Under the pieces are notes generated by a model. That model searched no databases. It was not told the origin of the DNA and was given only the letters and a program-made list of their open reading frames with translations. Shown in pieces: positions 16,195 to 24,420 of a stretch of 51,728 nt of DNA. A program made the translations under genes and the position numbers. The DNA comes from an uncultured Methylococcaceae bacterium (GTDB taxonomy: Bacteria; Pseudomonadota; Gammaproteobacteria; Methylococcales; Methylococcaceae). Positions within the stretch are counted from its first letter, which is position 1. Every line of letters starts with the position of its first letter. Location: positions 1 through 51,728 of the forward strand of contig CAIZPP010000151.1 of assembly GCA_903934875.1 (NCBI GenBank), written 5' to 3'.

Positions 16195-16420
16195 TTGACG
16201 CAGGTTTTGCCCGTCGTTCCGGTAGGGATTGCCGGAACCTAGATTACAGGGATGTAAATCTGCGGGTTGGTACATTGCCTTAATCAGGCACTTGCGCAAC
16301 TTACAAGTTACCATCCATGGCACTGGATTCCTGCATCCCTGCTGGAATGACGGCATTTTTGGCTCGCCGGAACTTGTGTATAACGGCGAGAGCAGGAGCT
16401 TGGGAACGGAGCAATAAGGA
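16195..16420. repeat. Paired CATTCCnGCAGGGATGC-type extragenic repeats
   Basis: Two inverted units are seen: CGTTCCGGTAGGGATTGCCG near 16213 and CCTGCATCCCTGCTGGAATG near 16333, followed by an ACTTGTGTATAACGGCGAGA tail. The same building blocks recur at 20845-21085, 23925-23985 and 30105-30385. They fill the gap between the antitoxin and the ABC exporter; no gene is present. Confidence 0.55.
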
Positions 16421-16439
16421 AGTTATTTTCGGCCATATC

Positions 16440-18524
16440 CTAAGCCGCCAGCCCCCAGCCTTGGGTCTGGATTTCAAACAGCCTGGCGTAAAGCCCGCCG
16501 CTTTGGTTGGCCAGGTCTTCGTGGCATCCGCGCTCGACCACGCGGCCTTCCTTCAGAACTAAAATCTGGTCGGCATTCATGACGGTGCTGAGGCGGTGGG
16601 CGATGATGACCGAACTGCGCCCGGTCACTAGTTTTTCCAAGCCCTGTTGCACCAATACCTCGGACTCCGAGTCCAGGGCGCTAGTGGCTTCGTCCAAGAT
16701 GATCAACTCGGGGTCTTTGAGGATGGCGCGGGCGATGGCGACGCGCTGCTTTTCGCCGCCGGACAGCTTGATGCCGCGCTCACCAACCAGCGTCCCATAA
16801 CCATCGGCCATGCGTTGGATAAAGCTATCGGCATGGGCGGCGGTGGCCGCTACTTGGATTTCCTCAGGTGTCGCGCCCGGCCTGGCGAAGGCGATATTCT
16901 CGCCTATGCTGTCATTGAACAAGGCCACGTCCTGCAATACCACGCCCATGCGGGCGCGCACCGACCGCTGCTTGTAATCGCGCAAATCCCGGCCATTGAT
17001 TAAGATGCGGCCTTCCGTTGGGTCGTAAAAACGCATCAGCAGCTTCACAATGGTCGATTTTCCGCTGCCGCTGAGTCCAACCAATGCCAGGGTTTCGCCG
17101 CCACGCAAGAAAAAAGACACGTCGCGGATGGCTGCGGCGCTCTTTTTGCCGGGATAGGAAAAACTGACCTGCTCGAAGGCGATGGACTCGATGTGTCCGA
17201 GTTCGACCGCATCGTGGCTGTCGGCCAGTTCGGTGTCCACGTCCAGCAATTCCACCAGACGCTCGGCGCTGGCTTCAATGTCGCCGGCTTGGTTGATCTG
17301 CCGGGCGATGGGGGCTATGGTGGTTATCAGGCTCTGGGTCAGTGTCAACACCAATAAGATGTCCCCCGCCGTCATCCCGCCTTGCAAAGCGCTAAAGGTA
17401 GCCAAGCCTACAGCGCCGCACACCCCCACGGCATTGCCGATATTAAGAGCCAAAGTCGAGCGCCACTCCACCTTGTGCAACATGTCGCGGGTTACTTTCC
17501 ACTGTTCTTGGGTCTCGTCATAGCGCTGCTTTACCGCCGGTTCGCCGCCGAAGCTGCGCACCGTGGCAATGTTGCCGACCATCTCCGCCAGCAGGCCCGA
17601 CATGCGCCCCGCCATCGCCTGCCAGCCGCGCCGGTAGGGCTTGGACCAGCCCACCGTCCGGTAGGATATGTAAAAATTGAAGGCCAGAACCACAGTCATC
17701 ACCACGCCGATGGCAGGGGCACGGTACAGCAACACGCCGATGATGAAGAACATTTGCAGAATGTTCGCCAAGGTGCCTTCGGTCAGGGAGAACAGCCATT
17801 GGGTGATGGACGGGATGGCCCCAAAGCGATCCATGATCTCGCCCGCACGGGTCTTCTCGAAATAATCAATGGACATGCGGGTCATGTTGTCGAACACCCG
17901 TTGGCGGAAGGTGCTCACCGTTTCCAACCACAGGTCATCAGCCTGTTTGTCCTGCAAAGCACCAAATACGACCAGAGCGAAGCGCAAGGCAAAGAAAATA
18001 GCCAAAAGCTGTAGGATGCTGTCAGCCGCGTCGGCATAAGGGAGCCGCCCATAGGCTAGTTTGGTGATCACATCGACGATCTTCTTATATAGGTAAGGGG
18101 TGCCCGCGCCGATGGCCCCAAGCACCGTCCCTGCCGCCAAAACGCCGAAGATGCGTCCGCGATATTCCGGTATAAACTGGATGACGCGCCAGATGTTCTT
18201 CAGGAAACCTGCTTTGCCAGGACGCACCCGGTGGGAAACACGCAAGAACAAACTAAGGCCGACAGACCCTGCGAGGACGGCCCCCAAAACTTGGATTGCG
18301 AACAACCCGGTGACGCGCCCGCGTCCCAAGTTGGACAGCACGGCTAGGGCATTCTCGCAAGCATTTCGCAGTTGGACCGTAATATCAGCCAGCCCGTTGT
18401 TATCGGCTAGCCATCGAAAGTGCCCCGTGATGAGGGTCGCCGCCAGACCCAAAGCCAGAAGGATGCCGACGATAAGCAAGGGGGATGCGGGGATGAATCG
18501 TAGGGCTCGACGGTGTGTGTTCAT
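16440..18524 (-). CDS. MsbA-like ABC exporter (fused TMD-NBD) with extra N-terminal helices
   Basis: The 694-aa protein has a type IV exporter membrane domain (residues about 120-420) and a nucleotide-binding domain with Walker A GLSGSGKST, Q-loop VVLQDVALFND, signature LSGGEKQRVAIARAIL, Walker B LIILDEATSALD and the switch His in IIAHRLSTV. All catalytic residues are present, so it should work as a homodimer. It is about 100 residues longer than MsbA: the N-terminus adds two hydrophobic segments (ASPLLIVGILLALGLAATLI and GLFAIQVLGAVLAGSVGLSL). Lipid A, other lipids or drugs are possible substrates. It is transcribed alone. Confidence 0.85.
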   Translation of the reverse strand: MNTHRRALRFIPASPLLIVGILLALGLAATLITGHFRWLADNNGLADITVQLRNACENALAVLSNLGRGRVTGLFAIQVLGAVLAGSVGLSLFLRVSHRVRPGKAGFLKNIWRVIQFIPEYRGRIFGVLAAGTVLGAIGAGTPYLYKKIVDVITKLAYGRLPYADAADSILQLLAIFFALRFALVVFGALQDKQADDLWLETVSTFRQRVFDNMTRMSIDYFEKTRAGEIMDRFGAIPSITQWLFSLTEGTLANILQMFFIIGVLLYRAPAIGVVMTVVLAFNFYISYRTVGWSKPYRRGWQAMAGRMSGLLAEMVGNIATVRSFGGEPAVKQRYDETQEQWKVTRDMLHKVEWRSTLALNIGNAVGVCGAVGLATFSALQGGMTAGDILLVLTLTQSLITTIAPIARQINQAGDIEASAERLVELLDVDTELADSHDAVELGHIESIAFEQVSFSYPGKKSAAAIRDVSFFLRGGETLALVGLSGSGKSTIVKLLMRFYDPTEGRILINGRDLRDYKQRSVRARMGVVLQDVALFNDSIGENIAFARPGATPEEIQVAATAAHADSFIQRMADGYGTLVGERGIKLSGGEKQRVAIARAILKDPELIILDEATSALDSESEVLVQQGLEKLVTGRSSVIIAHRLSTVMNADQILVLKEGRVVERGCHEDLANQSGGLYARLFEIQTQGWGLAA

Positions 18525-18627
18525 AGATTGTATGAGTGGTACTATGCAAATTCATGTCTAGTAAGCATTGCCCATGCCATGCAAGCGGCCTTGGTCGCCG
18601 TTCATCCCAATTAGTTGAGTTGGTGCG

Positions 18628-18757
18628 GGGTGTGATTAAAAGTGATGCAGACGAATTGGGTGGTCTTTGAATTTAAACCGGAGTGCAAGGCCTGCCTTGC
18701 TTTTAGATGCCCTCGCAAGGCAGGCCTTGCACTCCCGCATCAGTTTTACTCGCACCC
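18628..18757. mobile_element. MITE with GATTAAAAGTGATGC ends (copy 1)
   Basis: Ends GGGTGTGATTAAAAGTGATG and GCATCAGTTTTACTCGCACC are inverted copies with a few mismatches. The core has the GTGCAAGGCCTGCCTTGC palindrome. No target duplication is visible. It lies in the otherwise gene-free 407-bp leader of the sigma54 regulator. Confidence 0.6.
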
Positions 18758-18931
18758 AGAGTAATGTTTCCAGTGAGTCAGTCCAGTAACATAATTGTTG
18801 CTGGGCAAACACTTGCAGTGTTTTGGTTATATCCTTCAATCCATTAATTCTTGGATGGCAACAGGAATATACAATATAGTTATTAAAAATTAGTCTTAAT
18901 TAGTATTCCCGATTATGAGGAATTTCCGCCA

Positions 18932-20065
18932 ATGCCACTATTGACCTTCCCCAACCACCATCAGATGGCCTTGTCGATCCGGGCCACTGCGTTAGTTTTT
19001 GAAGACCCTAAATCCAACGCATTATTGCAGCGCATCCAATTGGTCGCGCCCAGCGATGCGAATATCCTGATTGTCGGCGAAACCGGCACCGGCAAGGAAT
19101 TGATCGCCCGCCATGTCCACCAGTTGAGCCACCGCAGGGATGGCCCGTTCATCGCCGTCAATTGCGGAGCCTTGACCGATTCATTAGTGGAAAGCGAATT
19201 GTTCGGCCATGAGAAAGGGTCCTTCACCGGGGCGGTCAACTCGAAGGAGGGCTGGTTTGAGGCGGCCAACGGTGGAACCCTATTTCTGGACGAAATCGGC
19301 GACTTGCCTCTGGCGACCCAGGTGAAGCTGTTGCGGGTGTTGCAGGAACGCGAGGTGGTGCGGGTTGGCTCGCGCCGCCCCATCCCGATCAATGTCCGCC
19401 TAGTCGCAGCCACCAATGTGCATCTGGAGCAAGCCGTCGCCGCCGCGCGCTTCCGCGAAGATTTGTATTTCCGCCTTAGCGTGGCGGTGCTGCAACTGCC
19501 TGCTCTGCGCAACCGGCCCGGCGACATCCTGCCATTGGCAAGCCATTTCTTAAATATCTATGGCAATAAGCTGGGCAGTCCCGCAGTGCGCTTGTCGCCC
19601 AATACCGAAACTGCTTTGCTGGCCCACCCTTGGCCCGGCAACATCCGCGAGTTGGAAAACGTCATCCACCATGCCGTGTTGGTCTGCCAAGACAATCTAA
19701 TCCAGCCCGGACATCTGCATTTAAGCCGGATGGAGTCCCGTCCTGGCCCGGCCAAGACGGTCAGCCGCGAAGAAGCACTGGAAGATGCGCTAATCGCCTT
19801 ATTTGATGAGGATTGCCCCGATCTGTACGCCAAGCTTGAACACGCTATCATGCGCACGGCTTATAAATATTGCCAGAACAACCAATTGCAGACGGCCCGC
19901 CTGCTTGGCATCAGCCGCAACATTGTCCGTGCGCGGCTGATCCACTATGGCGAGTTGAACCCGAAAACCCAAACACCCGAACCTAAGGCGGCAATATCGC
20001 CAAGGATGGCCTATCCTGTAGGACTTACGCAAAGCCCCGTTCGTGCTGAGCCTGTCGAAGCATGA
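18932..20065 (+). CDS. sfnR: SfnR-like sigma54-dependent activator without N-terminal sensor domain
   Basis: The 377-aa protein goes almost directly into an AAA+ sigma54-activation domain: [19 protein letters not shown] (Walker A), [20 protein letters not shown] (sigma54-contact loop, GSFTGA instead of GAFTGA), [13 protein letters not shown] (Walker B), [20 protein letters not shown] and [17 protein letters not shown]-terminal HTH follows ([20 protein letters not shown]). It has only about 25 residues before the AAA+ core, with [19 protein letters not shown], as in SfnR, the activator of dimethyl-sulfone and other organosulfur genes in pseudomonads. Candidate sigma54 promoters precede both monooxygenase operons here. 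The last 14 residues ([14 protein letters not shown]) and the stop codon are encoded by an inserted MITE. The SfnR name is by motif resemblance. Confidence 0.7.
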   Translation: MPLLTFPNHHQMALSIRATALVFEDPKSNALLQRIQLVAPSDANILIVGETGTGKELIARHVHQLSHRRDGPFIAVNCGALTDSLVESELFGHEKGSFTGAVNSKEGWFEAANGGTLFLDEIGDLPLATQVKLLRVLQEREVVRVGSRRPIPINVRLVAATNVHLEQAVAAARFREDLYFRLSVAVLQLPALRNRPGDILPLASHFLNIYGNKLGSPAVRLSPNTETALLAHPWPGNIRELENVIHHAVLVCQDNLIQPGHLHLSRMESRPGPAKTVSREEALEDALIALFDEDCPDLYAKLEHAIMRTAYKYCQNNQLQTARLLGISRNIVRARLIHYGELNPKTQTPEPKAAISPRMAYPVGLTQSPVRAEPVEA

Positions 20066-20140
20066 ATGGGCGTTGCATGCCTTCACCCTTCGACAGGCTC
20101 AGGGCGAACCGTGTTGGCAGACGTTTTTGCGTAAGTCTTA
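20019..20140. mobile_element. 122-bp MITE inserted in the 3' end of the sfnR-like gene
   Basis: Ends TAGGACTTACGC and GCGTAAGTCTTA are inverted repeats (one mismatch), flanked by TCCTG on both sides (20014-20018, 20141-20145). Inside are inverted GTTCGTGCTGAGCCTGTCGA and TTCGACAGGCTCAGGGCGAA units. The left part is read as the last 14 codons plus stop of the sigma54 regulator. Confidence 0.75.
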
Positions 20141-20184
20141 TCCTGAATTGGACACAACCTTCGCGATGGCGGATTGATTCCGTC

Positions 20185-20213
20185 GGATAACATCCCTCAA
20201 ATGGATGTTATCC
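20185..20213. terminator. Bidirectional hairpin between convergent regulator and reductase genes
   Basis: GGATAACATCC and GGATGTTATCC form a perfect 11-bp stem with a 7-base loop, 15 bp past the FMN-reductase stop codon. There is no strong T-run. Confidence 0.6.
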
Positions 20214-20228
20214 ATATTGCCAACACTC

Positions 20229-20795
20229 TCAAGCTGCAATCGATTGCACGCCGTTGTTGCGACTGAGCAGCCACAGCGTTTGTTCGACGATGGTGTCAAT
20301 GCGTTTGCTGACATCCGGGTTGTTGAGCCGATAAGCACCGCCCTCCTCTTTGACGAAGTCTGAATCCTTGACATACACCGTAGTCGGCACGGTGTGGACA
20401 CCGAAAAAACTGAGCAGCGGGCGCAATTGATGCTCCAACACCAAACTGTGGTGGTCGCTTCCGCCGGTTGCGGCAAGAACGGCCACTTTGCCGCTAAGAA
20501 CCTTGGGGTCCAGCAAGTCGAAAAAGTGCTTCACTAGCCCCGTGTAAGAACCCTTGTAAACCGGTGTCCCGACGACGACCACATCGGCTGACACGAGCTT
20601 CTCATAAGCCAAGCTGACTTCGGCAGGCAGTAGTTTCGGATTGAGGGCCAGCCCTAGGCTAGGCGCTATGTCCCCCACGCTGATGATCGCTTTTTTTGCA
20701 AAAGCGGCAGAGGCAGTTTGCCCGACAATCAGTTCCACCAAGGCGGTGGTTCTGGACGGATTGCTCAAACTTCCCGATATTCCGACTATACTCAT
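20229..20795 (-). CDS. NAD(P)H-dependent FMN reductase, MsuE/SsuE type
   Basis: The 188-aa protein is a flavodoxin-like reductase of the SsuE/MsuE/ArsH branch: SIVGISGSLSNPSRTTALVE (FMN phosphate loop), DVVVVGTPVYKGSYTGLVKH, DLLDPKVLSGKVAVLAATGG and SDHHSLVLEHQLRPLLSFFG. These enzymes deliver reduced FMN to two-component monooxygenases that desulfonate or oxidise organosulfur compounds. It is the only such reductase in the window and lies convergent with the SfnR-like gene, so it is the likely partner of both DszA-type monooxygenases. The ATG at 20795 follows AGGATATATTA; the upstream extension is repeat DNA. Confidence 0.85.
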   Translation of the reverse strand: MSIVGISGSLSNPSRTTALVELIVGQTASAAFAKKAIISVGDIAPSLGLALNPKLLPAEVSLAYEKLVSADVVVVGTPVYKGSYTGLVKHFFDLLDPKVLSGKVAVLAATGGSDHHSLVLEHQLRPLLSFFGVHTVPTTVYVKDSDFVKEEGGAYRLNNPDVSKRIDTIVEQTLWLLSRNNGVQSIAA

Positions 20796-20844
20796 TAATA
20801 TATCCTCTATTTTACATGGTTGTACTAATTTTAAAGCTCTCGCC

Positions 20845-21085
20845 GTTATACACAACTCCAGCCAAGCCGAAAAAATGCCGATGGATGCCGAAATCCAGGC
20901 CATGGACGGTAACCAGTCGGTTGCGCAAGCGCTCATTCATGTCACTTTCCAGCATGTGGAAAGTGTCCTTTGATACAGGGGCAGATGTCGTTGCTCCGAT
21001 TTTGCCATCCTTGCACGCTGGATTTCGGCATCCCTGCCGAAATTACGGGTCTTATACACTTGTGTATAACTGCGAGAGCAAGACC
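20845..21085. repeat. Paired GGATTTCGGCATCCnTGCCGAAAT extragenic repeats
   Basis: Inverted units ATGGATGCCGAAATCCAG near 20882 and CTGGATTTCGGCATCCCTGC near 21019 are bounded by GTTATACACAA and ACACTTGTGTATAAC motifs. The pair resembles the repeats at 16195-16420 and 30105-30385. No gene is seen between the reductase start and exbD. Confidence 0.55.
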
Positions 21086-21493
21086 TCACTGTGCGATGGT
21101 CAGCACCGACAGTTTGGTGACACCGGCACGCTCAATGCCCGACATCACCTTGGCCACAATGCCATAATTCACCCCCTCGTCGGCATGTAGATGCAGGGCC
21201 AGTTCGGGGTCTGCGTTTTTGCGTGTCTTCAATTCAGACTCCAGCCCTTGCACACTGATTTCGAGCTTGTCGATGTACACCTTGCCTTGTGCATCGACGC
21301 TCACATCAACCGCCTTCTTTTCCTCCGGCGGGGCGGTCTGCGCCGTTTTGGGTAAGTTCACATGCACTGCGTTAGTCAACAGGGGCGCGGTGACGATGAA
21401 CACGATCAACAGCACCAACATCACATCGACCAGCGGGGTCACATTGATCTCGCTCATCACGCCATCATCATCGCTTTGCGTCTGGAAGGCCAT
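21086..21493 (-). CDS. exbD: ExbD/TolR-family biopolymer transport protein
   Basis: The 135-aa protein has the ExbD layout: short cytoplasmic N-terminus (MAFQTQSDDDGVMSEINVTP), one transmembrane helix with the conserved proton-carrying Asp (LVDVMLVLLIVFIVTAPLLT), then a periplasmic domain ending in GIERAGVTKLSVLTI. With ExbB it converts proton-motive force into movement of TonB. Its start overlaps the exbB stop by one base (TAATG), and it is the last gene of tonB-exbB-exbD. Confidence 0.9.
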   Translation of the reverse strand: MAFQTQSDDDGVMSEINVTPLVDVMLVLLIVFIVTAPLLTNAVHVNLPKTAQTAPPEEKKAVDVSVDAQGKVYIDKLEISVQGLESELKTRKNADPELALHLHADEGVNYGIVAKVMSGIERAGVTKLSVLTIAQ

Positions 21494-22263
21494 TAGGCGT
21501 GCGCCCCCTTCGCATGGGCAGGGTCACGGTGGAGTTCCGCAACGGGGTTTTTGCCCTGCTGCGGGGAGGGGGCGACCCCCGGATCATCCACATAGCGCAC
21601 AGCGGGGCGTTTGATGATGAAGGATGTCTTTAAGGCAAGATGGACGAAATCCGTGGCGAAGTCGTCAAGGAAAGCCCAGATGACTTTGTTGCGGCGCACG
21701 AAAAAATTGTAGGCAATTACGGCGGGCACGGCGACCGCGATGCCGAGGGCGGTCGCAACGAGGGCTTCGCCGATGGGCCCCGCTACCACGTCGAGGCTGG
21801 CCGAGCCGCTTTTACTGATGTCCTGCAAGGCATGCATGATGCCCCACACCGTGCCGAACAGGCCGACGAAAGGCGCGGTGCTGCCGATGGTGGCCAGCAC
21901 GGACAGCCCGCTTTCCAAGGCCCCGCGCTCTTTTTGCATCTGCTGGCGCAGGCGGCGGTCAAGCAGTTCCTGGCGGTCGCCGGTATGCTCCAAATCGTGG
22001 ATCGTCGTGCCTCCGTCTGCGTCGCGCAAGGTGCCGAATCCGATGGATGCCACCCGTGCCGCAGGGCCAGAATACCCCGACAACTCCGAGGCGGCTTTGA
22101 TATCCGTGGCGCGCCAGAAAACTTTATTGAATTTATGGTTGTAGTGCGCCACCCGCAAGTGCTGGATGCCCTTGATAAGGATCAAGCCCCAAGTGATGAC
22201 GGAAAACGCACCCAATGTCCAAAGGGTGCCATCGACGATGGCGGCGGTGGATAAGCTCGGCAT
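21493..22263 (-). CDS. exbB: ExbB/TolQ/MotA-family proton channel protein
   Basis: The 256-aa protein has an N-terminal helix (GTLWTLGAFSVITWGLILIK), a long cytoplasmic loop, and two C-terminal membrane helices with the family motif GLFGTVWGIMHALQDISKSG and IGEALVATALGIAVAVPAVI. It energises TonB together with ExbD. Gene order tonB-exbB-exbD with overlap confirms the role. A C-terminal tail of about 45 residues extends beyond the last helix. Confidence 0.9.
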   Translation of the reverse strand: MPSLSTAAIVDGTLWTLGAFSVITWGLILIKGIQHLRVAHYNHKFNKVFWRATDIKAASELSGYSGPAARVASIGFGTLRDADGGTTIHDLEHTGDRQELLDRRLRQQMQKERGALESGLSVLATIGSTAPFVGLFGTVWGIMHALQDISKSGSASLDVVAGPIGEALVATALGIAVAVPAVIAYNFFVRRNKVIWAFLDDFATDFVHLALKTSFIIKRPAVRYVDDPGVAPSPQQGKNPVAELHRDPAHAKGAHA

Positions 22264-22316
22264 GATATAACCTCAGTTCATTCGATTGGAAAATAGTGGA
22301 AACCGCAAACCTGCCA

Positions 22317-23228
22317 TCAACCTGGCAGATTGAAATTAATTGGGACCGACACCCAACCGTCGGTCGGCGTGTCTCCGCGCATGGCCGGGACGAAGTGCCA
22401 AGAACCCTTGACCTTGCGGATGGCGGCTTGATCCAACACTTCGTGCCCGCTGGAGTTTTGCACGGATACGCTGTCTGGCCTGCCATTGGCTAACACATGT
22501 ACTTTCAATATCACCCGGCCTTCCCATCCTTCCTCTATCGCTATTTCCGGGTAATCCGGTGCCGGGTTGTGCAAATACCCTGCGCTTGCGCTGGGACCAG
22601 TGACCTTTTCCGCAACCGGAGCGGGCCGGGGTGCCGGTGGTGCCGCTTTGACAGGAGCAGGCGTTGGCTCTTCCTCCTCCTCTTCAGGCTCTGGAGGTGT
22701 TTCCTCTTGGATGGGTTCCACCCGCCTGACCACCGGCTTGGGTGGCGGTTTGGGCTTGGCAACTTGTGGTTTGATCGCCACGACTTCCTTCTTGACCGGT
22801 TTGGGCGGCTCCACTTTTTTGGGTTCAGGTTTCTTGACCTCCACTTTCTTCGGCTCTGGCGGTGGAGGGGGCGGGGGCGGCTGCACAATGGGCTTGGGCG
22901 GCGGCGGGGGTATCAGCGTCACCTGCACCATAGGCGGAACCTTGACCGGGGTGACGGGCGGTTCATTTCTGGCCCCGTCATGAAAGCGCTGCACGATATA
23001 AAAATGAACCAATAGGGTTAACAGGCCGATCAGCAAATAATCCAGCCAGCCCCGCTCGCCTGTCTTCTCTTCCGACCTGAAACCGGCCAAGCTGAAATCG
23101 GCATCGCTGACCGGCAGCACCGACCTTCCTGTTTTGTAGAGGACAAACTTCATTGGAATGATGCGGGCAGATTTCTTCGCTACCGGGGACTGCCCTTCAG
23201 ATTGTAGAGCCGTTAAAGGTTTGTTCAT
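22317..23228 (-). CDS. tonB: TonB energy-transducing protein
   Basis: The 303-aa protein has one membrane helix near residues 62-82 (LDYLLIGLLTLLVHFYIVQR), a long Pro/Lys/Glu-rich periplasmic spacer (about 90-205, with PPPPPPPEPKKVEVKKPEP), and a C-terminal TonB domain (PDYPEIAIEEGWEGRVILKV, SSGHEVLDQAAIRKVKGSWH). The cytoplasmic N-terminal extension of about 60 residues is longer than in classical TonB. It links the ExbB/ExbD motor to outer-membrane receptors; no TonB-dependent receptor gene is in the window, so the cargo is unknown. Regulation by Fur could not be seen. Confidence 0.9.
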   Translation of the reverse strand: MNKPLTALQSEGQSPVAKKSARIIPMKFVLYKTGRSVLPVSDADFSLAGFRSEEKTGERGWLDYLLIGLLTLLVHFYIVQRFHDGARNEPPVTPVKVPPMVQVTLIPPPPPKPIVQPPPPPPPPEPKKVEVKKPEPKKVEPPKPVKKEVVAIKPQVAKPKPPPKPVVRRVEPIQEETPPEPEEEEEEPTPAPVKAAPPAPRPAPVAEKVTGPSASAGYLHNPAPDYPEIAIEEGWEGRVILKVHVLANGRPDSVSVQNSSGHEVLDQAAIRKVKGSWHFVPAMRGDTPTDGWVSVPINFNLPG

Positions 23229-23380
23229 AAAAATCTGGCAGCCTCCGCCTGCGCACGCATCTGTTCATTCAATCTAACTTAAGACCGCCAGTGGTTTATC
23301 GGGATGTCAAGCTGGCATACACTGGTTATATACAAAAGATGTGCCATCAATGATGCTGGAGTGCAAGGCTTCCCTTGCAT
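23229..23380. other. Short intergenic leader upstream of tonB
   Basis: With the adjacent MITE and the stretch 23512-23638 this forms a gap of about 410 bp. It holds the tonB promoter region on the minus strand; no element could be assigned. From 23512 a frame reads LNLQQPAFDLFAGQHPHWKQ and stops just before higA; it may be a remnant but is not recognised. A TATAAT lies at about 23523. Confidence 0.3.
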
Positions 23381-23511
23381 GGGTGCGATTAAAAGTGATG
23401 CAGACGAACCGGGCAGTCCTTGAATTTATACCGGGAGTGCAAGGCCTGCCTTGCCTTTTGATGTCCTCGCAAGGCAGGCCTTGCACTCCAAGCATCACTT
23501 TTAATCGCACC
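23381..23511. mobile_element. MITE with GATTAAAAGTGATGC ends (copy 2)
   Basis: Ends GGGTGCGATTAAAAGTGATG and GCATCACTTTTAATCGCACC are near-perfect inverted repeats. The core has GTGCAAGGCCTGCCTTGCC and its inverted partner. No clear target duplication is seen. Confidence 0.7.
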
Positions 23512-23638
23512 TGGAATTGAGGCTATAATGTGCTTAATCTGCAACAGCCTGCGTTTGATCTGTTTGCCGGGCAACACCCGCACTGGAAACAAAGTTTCAC
23601 GCAACGGCGCGACGACGCAACGTAAAAAAGGGAAAAAT

Positions 23639-23884
23639 ATGTTTACCCTATACGATCCAGCGCATCCCGGCGAGGTGCTCCGCGAGTACCTGCCGGAAGA
23701 TATGAGCGTGAAAGAAGCAGCGGAGCGTCTCGGCGTTTCGCGGCAGGCCCTTTCCGCCATTTTGAATGGCAGAACCGGGATCAGCGCCGAGATGGATTTA
23801 CGCCTGTCCCTAGCCTTGGGGACGACACAAGGTTTCTGGCTCCGTATACAGATGCAGCGGGATATGTGGATGGCAAGGCAATAA
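23639..23884 (+). CDS. HigA-family antitoxin (XRE helix-turn-helix)
   Basis: The 81-aa protein has the HigA signature: YDPAHPGEVLREYLPEDMSV, then the helix-turn-helix KEAAERLGVSRQALSAILNG and the C-terminal LSLALGTTQGFWLRIQMQRD. HigA binds the HigB ribosome-dependent mRNase and represses its operon. The ATG at 23639 gives the normal family length. No HigB gene precedes it: the upstream 130 bp encode only an unrecognised fragment, and a MITE lies before that. The toxin was probably lost, leaving an orphan antitoxin. Confidence 0.8.
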   Translation: MFTLYDPAHPGEVLREYLPEDMSVKEAAERLGVSRQALSAILNGRTGISAEMDLRLSLALGTTQGFWLRIQMQRDMWMARQ

Positions 23885-23924
23885 AGGCTCCTGATTAGGA
23901 AGCCGTTTCAGCTAAACCCAAAAC

Positions 23925-23985
23925 GCCGTCATTCCAGCAGGGATGCAGGAATCCAGAGCCAAGGACGGTAGCTAGTTTGCCATCC
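23925..23985. repeat. Single CATTCCAGCAGGGATGCAGG extragenic repeat
   Basis: The unit CGTCATTCCAGCAGGGATGC with trailing AGGACGGTAGCTAGTTTGCC matches one half of the paired repeats at 16195-16420. It ends about 10 bp before the TIR gene's ATG. Confidence 0.5.
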
Positions 23986-23995
23986 AGGAGGTTTC

Positions 23996-24403
23996 ATGCG
24001 CGTATTCGTCAGTTATAGCCACCAGCAAGACCGGTGGGTTTGGGAGCGGCTGGTGCCGGTGTTGAAAGCGGGCGGGGCGGAGGTGTTGATTGACCGGGAC
24101 CGCTTCCAACTCGGCAAGGCGATGGTCGGGCAGATGGACGCTTTGCAGGCGCAAGCCGAGCGGCATCTGCTAGTGTTTTCGCCGGATTATCTCTCCAGTG
24201 CCTCTTGTCTACATGAAATGAAAAAGGCCGTGGCGCTCGACGCTAGCTTTAACCTAGGGCTTGTCGTGCCAGTCATGCGCGAGGCTTGCAGCTTGCCGAA
24301 ACCTATTCCCAAAACCAATCCGCTCTATGCCAACCTGCAAGATGATTCCAAAGCCGATGGGTGCGACAAGCTGTTGCAGACTAGCCATAATATTGAGAAC
24401 TAA
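23996..24403 (+). CDS. TIR-domain protein, head of a disrupted TIR-NTPase gene
   Basis: The 135-aa product is a TIR domain: MRVFVSYSHQQDRWVWERLV, GGAEVLIDRDRFQLGKAMVG, ERHLLVFSPDYLSSASCLHE (conserved Glu in the CLHEM segment). Relatives of this type continue after the NPLYANLQDDSKADGxDKLL segment into a STAND-like NTPase. Here the family match ends at about 24378 and a short AT-rich tail (TSHNIEN) leads to a stop. The matching NTPase C-terminus lies at 28329-28973, beyond a 4-kb cassette. A strong AGGAGG precedes the ATG. The stop is 17 bp before the next gene, so the domain could still serve as a free-standing TIR effector of the cassette. Confidence 0.75.
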   Translation: MRVFVSYSHQQDRWVWERLVPVLKAGGAEVLIDRDRFQLGKAMVGQMDALQAQAERHLLVFSPDYLSSASCLHEMKKAVALDASFNLGLVVPVMREACSLPKPIPKTNPLYANLQDDSKADGCDKLLQTSHNIEN

Positions 24404-24420
24404 TTTGCAGGAAATGCTAA

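Noticed and set aside
18628-18757. CRISPR-like array formed by the repeated GCAAGGC palindromes
   Set aside because: Only one element with inverted ends is present at each site; there are no regularly spaced direct repeats with unique spacers.
22541-23015. Arg- and Gly-rich frames on the strand opposite or shifted to tonB
   Set aside because: They are shadows of the proline-rich TonB spacer and have no ribosome sites or family patterns.
23512-23638. HigB toxin upstream of higA
   Set aside because: The frame there is short and lacks the RelE-like pattern of HigB.
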